From contig DGWC01000052.1 of NCBI GenBank assembly GCA_002395135.1, positions 8,061 through 18,476 of the forward strand: 10,416 bases of DNA. The letters are read 5' to 3'. The notes beneath the pieces were generated by a model that saw nothing but the letters and a program-made list of their open reading frames with translations, had not been told where the DNA came from and did not search any database. The position numbers and the translations under genes were made by a program. The DNA comes from Prevotella sp. UBA4268 (GTDB taxonomy: Bacteria > Bacteroidota > Bacteroidia > Bacteroidales > Bacteroidaceae). This document shows positions 1 through 7,487 of this stretch, piece after piece; the first letter of the stretch is position 1; the number at the start of each line of letters is the position of its first letter.

Positions 1-1093
1 GGTTGCGGCGGTCCTGGCGCTCGGCGGCTTTCTCCTCTTCGGCGGCTATGCGGTCGGCCTCTTCCTGTGTGCGCTTGGTGAAATGTCCGCTCATGCCGTC
101 CACGTCTTCAATGCCGAAGCCCGTGGCCAGGATGGTCACCTTCACCTTGTCGCCCAGTTCGGGATCGGTGGCGAGCCCCCATTTGATTTCGAAGTCGTTG
201 CCGAACTTGGCCATGAAGTCGTTCACGTCGTTCATTTCCTCCATCATGAGTCCCTGCTTGTTCTGTTTGTCGGAGCAGAAGGAGATGGAGAGGAGTATTT
301 TCTTGGAGTTGAACACGTCGTTGTCGTTGAGCAGCGGCGAGTTCAGGGCATCGTCGATGGCTTTCTTCACGCGGCCTTCGCCTTCGCCGTAGCCGGTTGA
401 CATGATGGCCACGCCGCCGTCTTTGAGCACCGTCTTCACGTCGTTGAAGTCGAGGTTGATGAGTCCGTGCACGGTGATGATCTCAGCAATTGACTTGGCT
501 GCCACGGAGAGAGTGTCGTCGGCCTTGCCGAAAGCGTCGAGCACGGTGAGTTCGGGATAGATTTCGCGCAGACGCTCGTTGTTGATTACGAGCAGTGCGT
601 CAACGTGTTTCGACATCTCTTCCACGCCGTCGAGGGCCTGGTCGATCTTCTTCGGTCCTTCGAAACGGAAGGGGATGGTGACGATGCCCACGGTGAGGAT
701 GCCCAGTTCCTTGCTGACGCGTGCGATGACGGGTGCTGCTCCGGTGCCGGTGCCTCCGCCCATGCCGGCGGTGATGAATGCCATCTTGGTGCCGTCGCTG
801 AGCATGTTGCGCACGTCTTGAAGGCTTTCTTCGGCGGCCTGGCGCGCCTTTTCGGGCTTGTTGCCAGCACCGAGTCCCTCTTTGCCGAGTTGCAGGTGGA
901 CGGGCACTGGGCTGTCGTTGAGTGCCTGGTTGTCGGTATTGCAGAGCACGAAGGTCACGTCGTGTATGCCTTCGCGATACATGTGGTTCACGGCATTGCC
1001 TCCACCTCCGCCTACGCCGATCACTTTGATGATGCTATTCTCTTTTTCCGGCTCGCCGAAATCTAATATGTCGAAATTATTTGTTTCGTTCAT
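1..1093 (-). CDS. ftsZ: Cell division protein FtsZ, 3' end cut off by the window edge
   Basis: Tubulin-like GTPase that polymerises at mid-cell into the Z-ring and recruits the divisome. The ATG at 1093 opens a frame that stays open for 364 codons to the window edge. Visible landmarks are the N-terminal nucleotide-binding glycine run VIGVGGGGGNAVN (24-36), the tubulin signature GGGTGTGAAP (112-121), PFRFEG (141-146), the T7 synergy loop NLDFND (213-218), which supplies the acidic residues that drive GTP hydrolysis in the next subunit, and ILATGFG (321-327) closing the core. The core is followed by a charged segment rich in Glu, Ala and Arg (about 342-364), the start of the disordered linker. 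The rest of the linker and the conserved C-terminal peptide that binds FtsA are outside the window. Family proteins in this phylum are somewhat longer, so tens of residues are probably missing. The start lies 62 bp after ftsA, with an A-rich leader and no clear Shine-Dalgarno sequence. Confidence 0.97.
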   Translation of the reverse strand, partial: MNETNNFDILDFGEPEKENSIIKVIGVGGGGGNAVNHMYREGIHDVTFVLCNTDNQALNDSPVPVHLQLGKEGLGAGNKPEKARQAAEESLQDVRNMLSDGTKMAFITAGMGGGTGTGAAPVIARVSKELGILTVGIVTIPFRFEGPKKIDQALDGVEEMSKHVDALLVINNERLREIYPELTVLDAFGKADDTLSVAAKSIAEIITVHGLINLDFNDVKTVLKDGGVAIMSTGYGEGEGRVKKAIDDALNSPLLNDNDVFNSKKILLSISFCSDKQNKQGLMMEEMNDVNDFMAKFGNDFEIKWGLATDPELGDKVKVTILATGFGIEDVDGMSGHFTKRTQEEADRIAAEEEKAAERQDRRN

Positions 1094-1155
1094 GATGCTT
1101 GTTGTTTATTTGATTCTGGGGTTTCTGGACTATGTGGTGATGATAAGCGAGAGGG
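1094..1155 (-). other. ftsA-ftsZ intergenic spacer
   Basis: This 62-bp spacer is the largest gap in the window. On the coding strand it is pyrimidine-rich near the ftsA stop and A-rich just before the ftsZ ATG, as is common for Bacteroidota leaders. I looked for the Bacteroides-type -7 element (TAnnTTTG) and for a hairpin with a U-run and saw neither. A separate ftsZ promoter could still lie inside ftsA. Confidence 0.5.
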
Positions 1156-2628
1156 TTATTCGTCTTCCTGGACGAGACCTTTGAGGAATTTCATGAGTTT
1201 GTTGCCCGTCTTTTTCAGGCTGCTGTTCTCTTTCTTCAGGCGGCGCTCTTCTTCGGCGGCAACGCGTGCAGCCTCGGCAGCGGCCTCTTCTTCGGCGCGT
1301 CGGCGCTCCTCTTCAGCCTCTTCGGCCCGGCGCTTTTCTTCTTCGGCCTTGAGTTTCTCAGCCTCGGTGAGCACCACTCCGGGGTCTAATTCGTTCACCT
1401 TGCGCGGTTCGCGGTGTATGTCGGTGGTGGTTGTTGTTGCCTTCTTCTCACCGAAGAGGTCGCCGGCAGGATCCATTTCGCCCCCTGCGCAGTTCATGTT
1501 GCCCTTGGCCAGCAGGCCCAGCACGGTGTTCATCATGCCGTTGTGGGCGTTGATGTCGGCATCTTTCGACGAGATGCTCTGTGTGACAAACTTGGCAATG
1601 CGTATCTTGTCGATGTGCGTATGGTTGCGGAAGGCGGTCTCGATGTTCTTCATGTTGGAGCCTCCGCCGGTGAGGATGATTCCGCCCAGCAGACGGTCGG
1701 CATAATCTGACGGCACCTGATACCACACGTTCTCGATGATTTCCTCCATGCGGCTTTCCACAATGGAGATGAATTCGCGGCTCTTCACGGTGCGGTCGCT
1801 GTCGATGCTCAGCGTGAGTTGGTTGTCAATCTCGCCGTTGTCGGTCCATGCGCTGCCGTGTTTCAGTTTCATCTGCTCGGCAACCGATTCCTCCATCTGC
1901 AGCGAGGCGATGTCCTTGGTGATGTTGTTGCTGCCCAGCGGAATGACGGCGAGATGGCGCAGGATGTTCTTATAGTAGACGCTCACGGTGGTGGTGTCGG
2001 CTCCGAGGTCTACCAAGGCGCAGCCGGAGCGCTTCTCGGCATCAGTGAGCACGCTGTCGGCAAGCGCGAAGGGAGCCAGATACATGTCGGCGATGGCCAC
2101 TCCCGCCAGGTCGAAGCATTTGTTCAGGTTGCGATAGAACATCTTTCTCCACAGGATGTTGAGGAAGTTGCCCTCCAGGCGCGTGCACTGAATGCCCACG
2201 GGGTCGAGTTGATACTGGTTGTCCACCTTGTATTCCTGGGTGGCGGCATCGAGGATTTCCTGGTCCTGATAGGTCATGGCGCGGTTGCCGTCCATCAGTT
2301 CGTTGACCATTTCCTGCGTGACGATGGTGTCTTCAGCGAGATTTTTCACGATGTTATTCTTCACGCTGCGTATAGACTGTCCGCCCACTCCCACGTAGAC
2401 ATGCGAGATGCTTGTCTTGAGTGTTGTGGTGAGTTTCTTGACAATGCTAGAGATACATTGAGCCGTCTTGTCAATGTTGTAGATCACGCCTTTGCGGATG
2501 AATGACGAAGAGTCTTCTTTCACCACGGCGAGCACGGTGATGCTGCCGTCGAGATTCTTCTTGCCCGCGATGCCGGTCATCTTGGATGAACCGAGTTCAA
2601 TTGCTACGATGAATTCCTTTGCTGCCAT
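1156..2628 (-). CDS. ftsA: Cell division protein FtsA with long charged C-terminal extension
   Basis: Actin-like ATPase that binds the FtsZ C-terminal peptide and anchors the ring to the inner membrane. The actin/Hsp70 fold motifs are present in order: phosphate-1 VAIELGSSKMTGIAGK (8-23), phosphate-2 LVDLGADTTT (205-214) and the adenosine motif IILTGGGSNM (317-326). The 1C subdomain specific to FtsA falls at about 85-165. The conserved core ends near 377. Residues 378-490 are an extension: a linker with six threonines in a row (398-403), a Glu/Arg/Ala-rich likely coiled coil (about 421-472), and a final short helix NKLMKFLKGLV (476-486). That helix alternates hydrophobic and basic residues and fits the FtsA membrane-targeting amphipathic helix. 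The total of 490 residues compares with about 420 for E. coli FtsA. The ATG at 2628 is 3 bp past the ftsQ stop, so translation is probably coupled. The GTPase partner FtsZ follows directly. Confidence 0.97.
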   Translation of the reverse strand: MAAKEFIVAIELGSSKMTGIAGKKNLDGSITVLAVVKEDSSSFIRKGVIYNIDKTAQCISSIVKKLTTTLKTSISHVYVGVGGQSIRSVKNNIVKNLAEDTIVTQEMVNELMDGNRAMTYQDQEILDAATQEYKVDNQYQLDPVGIQCTRLEGNFLNILWRKMFYRNLNKCFDLAGVAIADMYLAPFALADSVLTDAEKRSGCALVDLGADTTTVSVYYKNILRHLAVIPLGSNNITKDIASLQMEESVAEQMKLKHGSAWTDNGEIDNQLTLSIDSDRTVKSREFISIVESRMEEIIENVWYQVPSDYADRLLGGIILTGGGSNMKNIETAFRNHTHIDKIRIAKFVTQSISSKDADINAHNGMMNTVLGLLAKGNMNCAGGEMDPAGDLFGEKKATTTTTDIHREPRKVNELDPGVVLTEAEKLKAEEEKRRAEEAEEERRRAEEEAAAEAARVAAEEERRLKKENSSLKKTGNKLMKFLKGLVQEDE

Positions 2629-2631
2629 ACG

Positions 2632-3579
2632 CTATGATTGTTTTTTATTGTTTTCTGTATTGTTTTTTTCTTCTTTTTTCTCCGTGTTTGCTGCCGGAGC
2701 GGCCTGCTGGGGCGCATTGTCTGCCGCGGGGGTGGTGGTTTCCGCCTGCTGGGGCGGTGCCGGCTTGGGCAGAGGTTCCAGTTCGCGCACGTTCTTCTTG
2801 CAGATAATCTGGTTGTCGAATTCCAGACTGATGTAGTGGTATTTGTTCCATCCCACTTCGTTCAGCCCGTATCTGTAGAATTTCTCCAGTCGTTCCAGTT
2901 TCTGGTTGACATATTCCTCCACCATTTTCTTGCGGACGGCGGGGATGCCTGACTCTGGCAGATAGCCAATGAAGATGATATGGTCGCCCACGCGCGGCAC
3001 CAGTTCGATGCCCATGTCGGGCAGCACGTTGATCTGTTCCACCTGATGCTTCCATAAATCATTGGCTGCGAGGGCCTCGGTGAGGTTGCAGAGATAACTC
3101 TTGGCAAAGGTGCGGCTGATGTTTCCCGTGGCGATGACGAGGTCGCTGGTGTATTTGCTGTTGGGCATGATGCCGCCCTCATCGTCCACGTAGTAGTCGT
3201 CGCCGTTGTCGCTCTTGATGCGCACGATGGGCAGCCGCTGCGTGATGTTGATGCATACGTGGCCGTCTTGCGTCTTGTAGCATTGAGCGGTGTTCACGAA
3301 TGAACTGCTTTTCAGTGTTTCCTCGATGGTGCGCGGGTTGACCGTTTCCATGCGCTGCTCCAGCGGATATATTTTTTTCTTGCTGAGAATGCGCTTGATT
3401 TCCTTTGCGCTGAGAAAGCCGTTGGTGTTCTCGTCGGCAATGCTGATGTTCACTTTGGTGCACACCTTTGCGGTCTCGTCCGGTTTATTGAACGAGGTCA
3501 TGGCCATCGCCAGGTATCCGGCGAGGATGATGTCAAGGCAGACGATGACCGTTTTTTTCCAGTTGATGTGCAAACTCAT
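2632..3579 (-). CDS. ftsQ: Cell division protein FtsQ (DivIB-like)
   Basis: Bitopic inner-membrane divisome protein whose periplasmic part recruits FtsB/FtsL and helps control septal synthesis. The sequence shows a short cytoplasmic N-terminus, one hydrophobic segment (about 10-28), a POTRA-like region (about 40-120, with FLSAKEIKRIL at 55-65 and a following beta strand ending RLPIVRI), and a beta domain to about 263. This includes YYVDDEGGIMP (129-139), a typical FtsQ turn. The last strand, YHYISLEFDN (247-256), is where E. coli FtsQ meets FtsB. Residues 266-315 are low complexity: a Pro/Gln/Ala run, then a Lys/Glu/Asn tail encoded by several A-runs. Sequence identity to proteobacterial FtsQ is low, so the call rests on topology, these motifs and position between murC and ftsA. 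The ATG at 3579 is 38 bp after murC. The gene ends in TAG, 3 bp before ftsA. Confidence 0.92.
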   Translation of the reverse strand: MSLHINWKKTVIVCLDIILAGYLAMAMTSFNKPDETAKVCTKVNISIADENTNGFLSAKEIKRILSKKKIYPLEQRMETVNPRTIEETLKSSSFVNTAQCYKTQDGHVCINITQRLPIVRIKSDNGDDYYVDDEGGIMPNSKYTSDLVIATGNISRTFAKSYLCNLTEALAANDLWKHQVEQINVLPDMGIELVPRVGDHIIFIGYLPESGIPAVRKKMVEEYVNQKLERLEKFYRYGLNEVGWNKYHYISLEFDNQIICKKNVRELEPLPKPAPPQQAETTTPAADNAPQQAAPAANTEKKEEKNNTENNKKQS

Positions 3580-3617
3580 CTTCTATTGCTGTTTATATAA
3601 CGCGGAATGTTGTAAAA

Positions 3618-5009
3618 TTATTTCTCGCAATGATATTTTTTACGTAAGATTTTCTCTATTTGCGGCACTTGGTTGTCCAAGTCTCCGGCACCGAGCACGA
3701 TCAGTACGTCGAAATCATGGTCCCTGACAAACTGCTGCACATCGTCTTTCCTGATTATCTGCTTGCTGATGCCGTCGCGCAGGTTGTCGTAGATCAGTTG
3801 TGAGGAAACGCCGGGAATGGGCTCCTCGCGGGCGGGATAGATCTCTGTGAGTATCACTTCGTCGAGCAGGCTGAGACTGCTGGCAAAGTCTTTATAGAAG
3901 TCACGCGTGCGGGTATAGAGATGCGGCTGGAAGATGACCGATATCTTGCGGTCTTTGTAGAGTTGCCTGATGCTGCGCGCGCTCTGGTAGATTTCCATCG
4001 GGTGGTGGGCATAGTCGCTGAGGAAGACGATGTCGTTGTTCTTCAGTTTGAAGTCGAAACGGCGGTCCACTCCGTGGTAGGTCTGCATGCCGTATTTCAG
4101 TTCTTCGGCCGTGCAACCGTTGAGTTGTGCCATGGCCATGGCCGCGATGCCGTTCTCGATGTTGATGGGAACGGGCTGTCCCAACTGCACATTGCTGACG
4201 CATTCGATGGGGGAGATGAAGTCGAAAGTGATCTCTCCGTTGTCGATGCGGATGTTCTCGGCGTGAAAGTCGCCTTCGTTGAGGCTGTATTCATAGATTT
4301 TGACCCCGTCGTGCACGTCGGCTTTCATCTCCAGACCCGTGTGGATGATGAGTGCGCCGCCGGGCTTTATGAGCGTGGTGTAATGGCGGAAACTCTCCAG
4401 ATAGGCCTCTTTTGTGCCGTAGATGTCGAGATGGTCGGGGTCGGTGCTGGTGATAACGGTCATCCAGGGGCGCAGCCAGTGGAAAGAACGGTCGAACTCG
4501 TCGGCCTCGATCACCACGTAGTTGCTGTCGTCGCTGAGGATGTAGTTGGTGCCGTAGTTCTTGGAAATGCCTCCCAGGAACGCGTTGCAGTCGAGGTGGC
4601 TCTGGTGCATGATGTGGGCACACATGGTAGATGTGGACGTCTTGCCGTGGGTGCCTGCCACGCAGAGTCCCTGGTGGGCCTGCGTGAGTGTGCCTAACAC
4701 CTGGGCGCGCTTTTGTATTTCGAATCCGTTTTCGCGGAAGAATACGAGTTCGCGGTGGTCGGCGGGCACGGCAGGTGTGTAGATCACCAGCGTGGAGCGG
4801 GGATTCTTGCAGGAATGAGGTATCTCGTCCACATTCTCTTCATAGTGAATCAAGGCACCTTCTTTTTCCAGTTGCGTGGTAAGGGCAGAGGGTGTCTTGT
4901 CATATCCGGCCACCACCATTCCCTTTTTCAGGAAATAGCGGGCAATGGCACTCATGCCGATGCCGCCGGCACCTATGAAGTAGACTGCTTTGATATCTTT
5001 GAAATTCAT
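3618..5009 (-). CDS. murC: UDP-N-acetylmuramate--L-alanine ligase MurC
   Basis: Cytoplasmic ATP-dependent ligase that adds L-alanine to UDP-MurNAc, the first step of stem-peptide assembly. The N-terminal UDP-binding Rossmann domain carries FIGAGGIGMSA (11-21). The central ATPase domain has the P-loop GTHGKTSTST (119-128), the family-specific IEADEFDRSF (167-176) and TDPDHLDIYG (189-198). The C-terminal domain has SDYAHHPMEI (331-340), QPHLYTRTRDF (361-371) and LGAGDLD (439-445). The combination of GAGGIGMS and DYAHHP separates MurC from MurD, MurE and MurF. The P-loop tail reads TSTST where E. coli has TTTTA, a mild variation that keeps the lysine and threonine. The length of 463 residues is within the usual range. 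The ATG at 5009 places the nucleotide-binding loop at the expected distance from the N-terminus. It sits 24 bp after murG. No ddl gene follows, unlike the E. coli cluster. Confidence 0.98.
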   Translation of the reverse strand: MNFKDIKAVYFIGAGGIGMSAIARYFLKKGMVVAGYDKTPSALTTQLEKEGALIHYEENVDEIPHSCKNPRSTLVIYTPAVPADHRELVFFRENGFEIQKRAQVLGTLTQAHQGLCVAGTHGKTSTSTMCAHIMHQSHLDCNAFLGGISKNYGTNYILSDDSNYVVIEADEFDRSFHWLRPWMTVITSTDPDHLDIYGTKEAYLESFRHYTTLIKPGGALIIHTGLEMKADVHDGVKIYEYSLNEGDFHAENIRIDNGEITFDFISPIECVSNVQLGQPVPINIENGIAAMAMAQLNGCTAEELKYGMQTYHGVDRRFDFKLKNNDIVFLSDYAHHPMEIYQSARSIRQLYKDRKISVIFQPHLYTRTRDFYKDFASSLSLLDEVILTEIYPAREEPIPGVSSQLIYDNLRDGISKQIIRKDDVQQFVRDHDFDVLIVLGAGDLDNQVPQIEKILRKKYHCEK

Positions 5010-5033
5010 GATTATCTGTGTTTTATTGTCTTT

Positions 5034-6152
5034 CTAAGCCGGGTTTGCTCCGGCGAGTTTTAGCACTTCGTCGGCAATGATGTCGGCGGAATTGGGCAAT
5101 GCCAGTTTCAGAATGTTCTCGCTCAGCGATTTCAGTCTGTCGGCATCTTTCACGGTGGCGATGGCCAGGGAAATCACCTTTTCGGGCGCTTCTGCGTCTT
5201 TCACATACAAGGCGGCATCCTTGTTGACCAGCGCCATGGCGTTCTTGGTCTGGTGGTCTTCAGCCACATTGGGCGAAGGCACGAGGATAACGGGCTTTCC
5301 CAGCAGGCAGAACTCGGAAATGCTGCTTGCCCCGGCGCGGCTGATCACCAGGTCGGCAGCCTTATAGGCGGCTCCCATCTCGCTGATGAAGTCCATCACC
5401 TTCAGCATGGGCATGGCCTTGTGGCCCTTGAGTTGCTCGAGAATGCTTTCGTGATAGTATTTGCCCGTCTGCCAGATTACCTGCACGCCGCTCGCCTCAA
5501 TCTCATCAAGGTGCTGCAGCACGCTTTCGTTTACAGTCCTTGCTCCCAGCGATCCGCCCACAATCAGAATGGTCTTCTTTTCAGCATCGAGCCCGAAACT
5601 GCGGACGGCGTCTTCTTTGCTGATCTTCGTGTCGAGCAGTGCCTGGCGCACAGGGTTGCCCGTCATGATGATTTTATAAGCAGGGAAGAAGCGGTCCATG
5701 TCCTCATAGGCCACGCAAATCTTCTTGGCCTTCTTGGCAAGCAGTTTGTTGGTGACACCGGCATAGGAGTTCTGTTCCTGAATCAGGCAAGGAATGCCCA
5801 TGGCGGCACATTTGTTCAGCGTGGGACCACTGGCATAACCGCCTACGCCGACAGCCACCAGGGGCTTGAAATCCTTGATAATCTTGCCGGCCATGCGCTG
5901 GCTTTTCCAAATCTTATAGAGCACCTTCACGTTTTTCAGGAGATTCTTGCGGTCGAAACCCTGAATGGGAAGTCCCTTGATTTCGTATCCGGCTGCCGGC
6001 ACGCGCTGCATTTCCATGCGCCCCTCTGCCCCCACAAAAAGAATCTCTGCCTCGGGATGCTTTGCCTTGATGGCGTTGGCGATGGAGATGGCGGGGAAGA
6101 TGTGTCCGCCCGTACCGCCTCCGCTGATGATGAATTTCAGTTTCTTATTCAT
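5034..6152 (-). CDS. murG: UDP-GlcNAc:lipid I GlcNAc transferase MurG
   Basis: GT-B glycosyltransferase on the inner face of the cytoplasmic membrane. It transfers GlcNAc from UDP-GlcNAc to lipid I and makes lipid II. The N-terminal acceptor domain has the glycine loop SGGGTGGHIFPA (10-21), a second glycine loop GVGGYASGP (102-110) and IQEQNSYAGVTNK (124-136). The C-terminal donor domain has VGGSLGARTVN (198-208), SRAGASSISE (271-280), in which E280 aligns with the glutamate that contacts the UDP ribose, and LVPSPNVAEDHQTKNA (290-305), matching the donor-binding Q..NA motif. A basic and hydrophobic surface patch around 68-92 fits membrane association. The length of 372 residues is normal for the family. 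The ATG at 6152 has an unusually clear AAGGA upstream, and starts 15 bp after ftsW. It feeds its product to FtsW, the gene just before it. Confidence 0.98.
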   Translation of the reverse strand: MNKKLKFIISGGGTGGHIFPAISIANAIKAKHPEAEILFVGAEGRMEMQRVPAAGYEIKGLPIQGFDRKNLLKNVKVLYKIWKSQRMAGKIIKDFKPLVAVGVGGYASGPTLNKCAAMGIPCLIQEQNSYAGVTNKLLAKKAKKICVAYEDMDRFFPAYKIIMTGNPVRQALLDTKISKEDAVRSFGLDAEKKTILIVGGSLGARTVNESVLQHLDEIEASGVQVIWQTGKYYHESILEQLKGHKAMPMLKVMDFISEMGAAYKAADLVISRAGASSISEFCLLGKPVILVPSPNVAEDHQTKNAMALVNKDAALYVKDAEAPEKVISLAIATVKDADRLKSLSENILKLALPNSADIIADEVLKLAGANPA

Positions 6153-6160
6153 GTCGTTTT

Positions 6161-6166
6161 TTCCTT
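6161..6166 (-). promoter_or_regulatory. Shine-Dalgarno-like site before murG
   Basis: On the coding strand the ftsW stop is followed at once by AAAGGAAA, with the AAGGA core about nine bases before the murG ATG. Most other genes here have A-rich leaders without such a core, as expected in Bacteroidota, so this is the best ribosome-binding match in the window and supports the ATG at 6152. Confidence 0.5.
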
Positions 6167-6167
6167 T

Positions 6168-7463
6168 CTATGCCGTGGCTTTTGCCTTGCGAGGCACCGC
6201 CTTATCTGTTATTTCGTCTTTTTTCTTTGCTGTATAACTGACGCTGAGAATCACTCCGATGTAGATGCAGTTCACGATGGTCGACGTTCCTCCTTTACTG
6301 ATCAGCGGCAGAGGCTGGCCTGTCACAGGGGCAAGTCCCACTGCCACGCACATGTTGAACATGGCCTGCGTAACCAGTAGCAGGGCAAAGCCCATGATGA
6401 GCAATGCGGGGAAGGCATTGGCACATCGGTTGGCAATCGTTGCCGTGCGGAAAAGCAGGATGATATAGAGCAGACATACGCCCGCAGCGCCCCATATTCC
6501 CATCTCCTCGATGATGATGGCATAGATGAAATCGGAGAATGCCTGCGAGAGGAAGTCGCGCTCTACGCTGTTGCCGGGACCCTTTCCCACCACGTTTGAC
6601 GTGGCAATGGCAATGGCGGCATGTGCTTTCTGTGCGCCCTTGCCTTCCAAGTCTACTTCCTCGGGCGAAATCTTTCGGTTGTCAAAGAAGTCCATGATTC
6701 TCACCTTCCATACACTTGCGCGGTGGAACACCTTGTCGTAGGCCTTGGCAAAGGCATTCGGGTCGGCTTTCTCTTCGCTCGCTTCTTCTGCAAGAACCAT
6801 TTTGTTGTCTTGCTTTTCTGCCGTGTCCTTCTCATCGCCAATCATCCATACCATGGCAACGGCGAAGACACCGAGGAGAGCCAGCCAGCCCAGCGTGCGA
6901 CCAAGTTGCATTTTGGGGACGCGCCCGATGAACATCATGATGAACACGGTGAGGAAAAGCAATGCCGCCGTGGAAAGGTTTTCCATGGCAATGAGCAGAA
7001 TAATGGGCAGCGACACAATCCAAATATACTTGAAAGCACGGCGGTCGGCCCCGTCGATGGTCTGCATAGCACTGAGTATCTGCGCTTCGGCCAGCACCAC
7101 AGCACCCTTGGCCAACTCAGAAGGCTGGAACTGGATGCCGAAAATGTTGATCCATCTGGCCGCGTCATTGATTCTTGCCATGAAGAGCACCCAGATAAGC
7201 ATGATAACAGAAAGCAGCAGGGCAAAGGGAGTAACAATCTTGAAATACTTGCATTTGATGTTCATCGTCACAATCATGAAGCCCACTCCGATGAGAAGCA
7301 GGAAGGTGTGATACACCACGGGCTTCCAGTAACTGCCTGCTTTGTAGGTCAGAGAACTGGAAGCGCTGTACACCTCCAGGATGCTGATGATGCACAGGAA
7401 GAAGAACACCATCCAGATGATGGCATCTCCCTTGAACTTCATGTTGCTTAGTTTCTCAAACAT
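6168..7463 (-). CDS. ftsW: Septal peptidoglycan polymerase FtsW (SEDS family)
   Basis: Multi-pass SEDS glycosyltransferase that polymerises lipid II at the septum together with a class B PBP (FtsI). About ten hydrophobic segments are visible: four or more before residue 180, one at about 190-208, and the rest from about 312 to 410. Family motifs are NDAARWINIFGIQFQPSELAK (99-119), ENLSTA (161-166), VVGKGPGNS (291-299), QAFSDFIYAIIIEEMG (307-322), in which D311 matches the catalytic aspartate of the family, and GQPLPLISKGGTS (382-394). The large loop before D311 is longer than usual and begins with an acidic stretch (about 210-235). The C-terminus is a short basic cytoplasmic tail. RodA is the main alternative, but the position between murD and murG inside the dcw cluster argues strongly for FtsW. 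The ATG at 7463 gives a short cytoplasmic N-terminus, and the spacing to murD is 24 bp. Confidence 0.94.
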   Translation of the reverse strand: MFEKLSNMKFKGDAIIWMVFFFLCIISILEVYSASSSLTYKAGSYWKPVVYHTFLLLIGVGFMIVTMNIKCKYFKIVTPFALLLSVIMLIWVLFMARINDAARWINIFGIQFQPSELAKGAVVLAEAQILSAMQTIDGADRRAFKYIWIVSLPIILLIAMENLSTAALLFLTVFIMMFIGRVPKMQLGRTLGWLALLGVFAVAMVWMIGDEKDTAEKQDNKMVLAEEASEEKADPNAFAKAYDKVFHRASVWKVRIMDFFDNRKISPEEVDLEGKGAQKAHAAIAIATSNVVGKGPGNSVERDFLSQAFSDFIYAIIIEEMGIWGAAGVCLLYIILLFRTATIANRCANAFPALLIMGFALLLVTQAMFNMCVAVGLAPVTGQPLPLISKGGTSTIVNCIYIGVILSVSYTAKKKDEITDKAVPRKAKATA

Positions 7464-7487
7464 ATTCCTGTTGCTTTATACGGTGTT

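Noticed and set aside
1094..1155. Possible transcription terminator or separate ftsZ promoter in the widest gap
   Set aside because: I found no stem with a following T-run and no TAnnTTTG-type promoter element. The gap is too plain to support either call from sequence alone.
1210..1350. Repetitive GC-rich DNA as a tandem repeat or slipped array
   Set aside because: The repeats are imperfect and follow the Glu/Arg/Ala codons of the FtsA coiled coil. The reading frame is continuous, so it is protein low complexity and not a separate repeat element.
3580..3617. AT-rich TATATAA stretch between murC and ftsQ as a promoter
   Set aside because: It does not match the Bacteroides -33/-7 pattern, and the tight, same-strand spacing is better explained as read-through within the operon.
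3921..4697. Long plus-strand open frame opposite murC, and similar ones opposite murD, ftsA and ftsW
   Set aside because: These are codon-bias shadows of the real minus-strand genes. They have no leader signals of their own and no domain, and they cover conserved motifs of the true genes.
5253..6380. A 375-codon open frame on the plus strand opposite murG and the end of ftsW
   Set aside because: It lies fully antisense to genes with intact, well-conserved motifs. Its product is rich in His, Val and Ala, as expected from reading the complement of GC-rich third positions, and has no recognisable domain.
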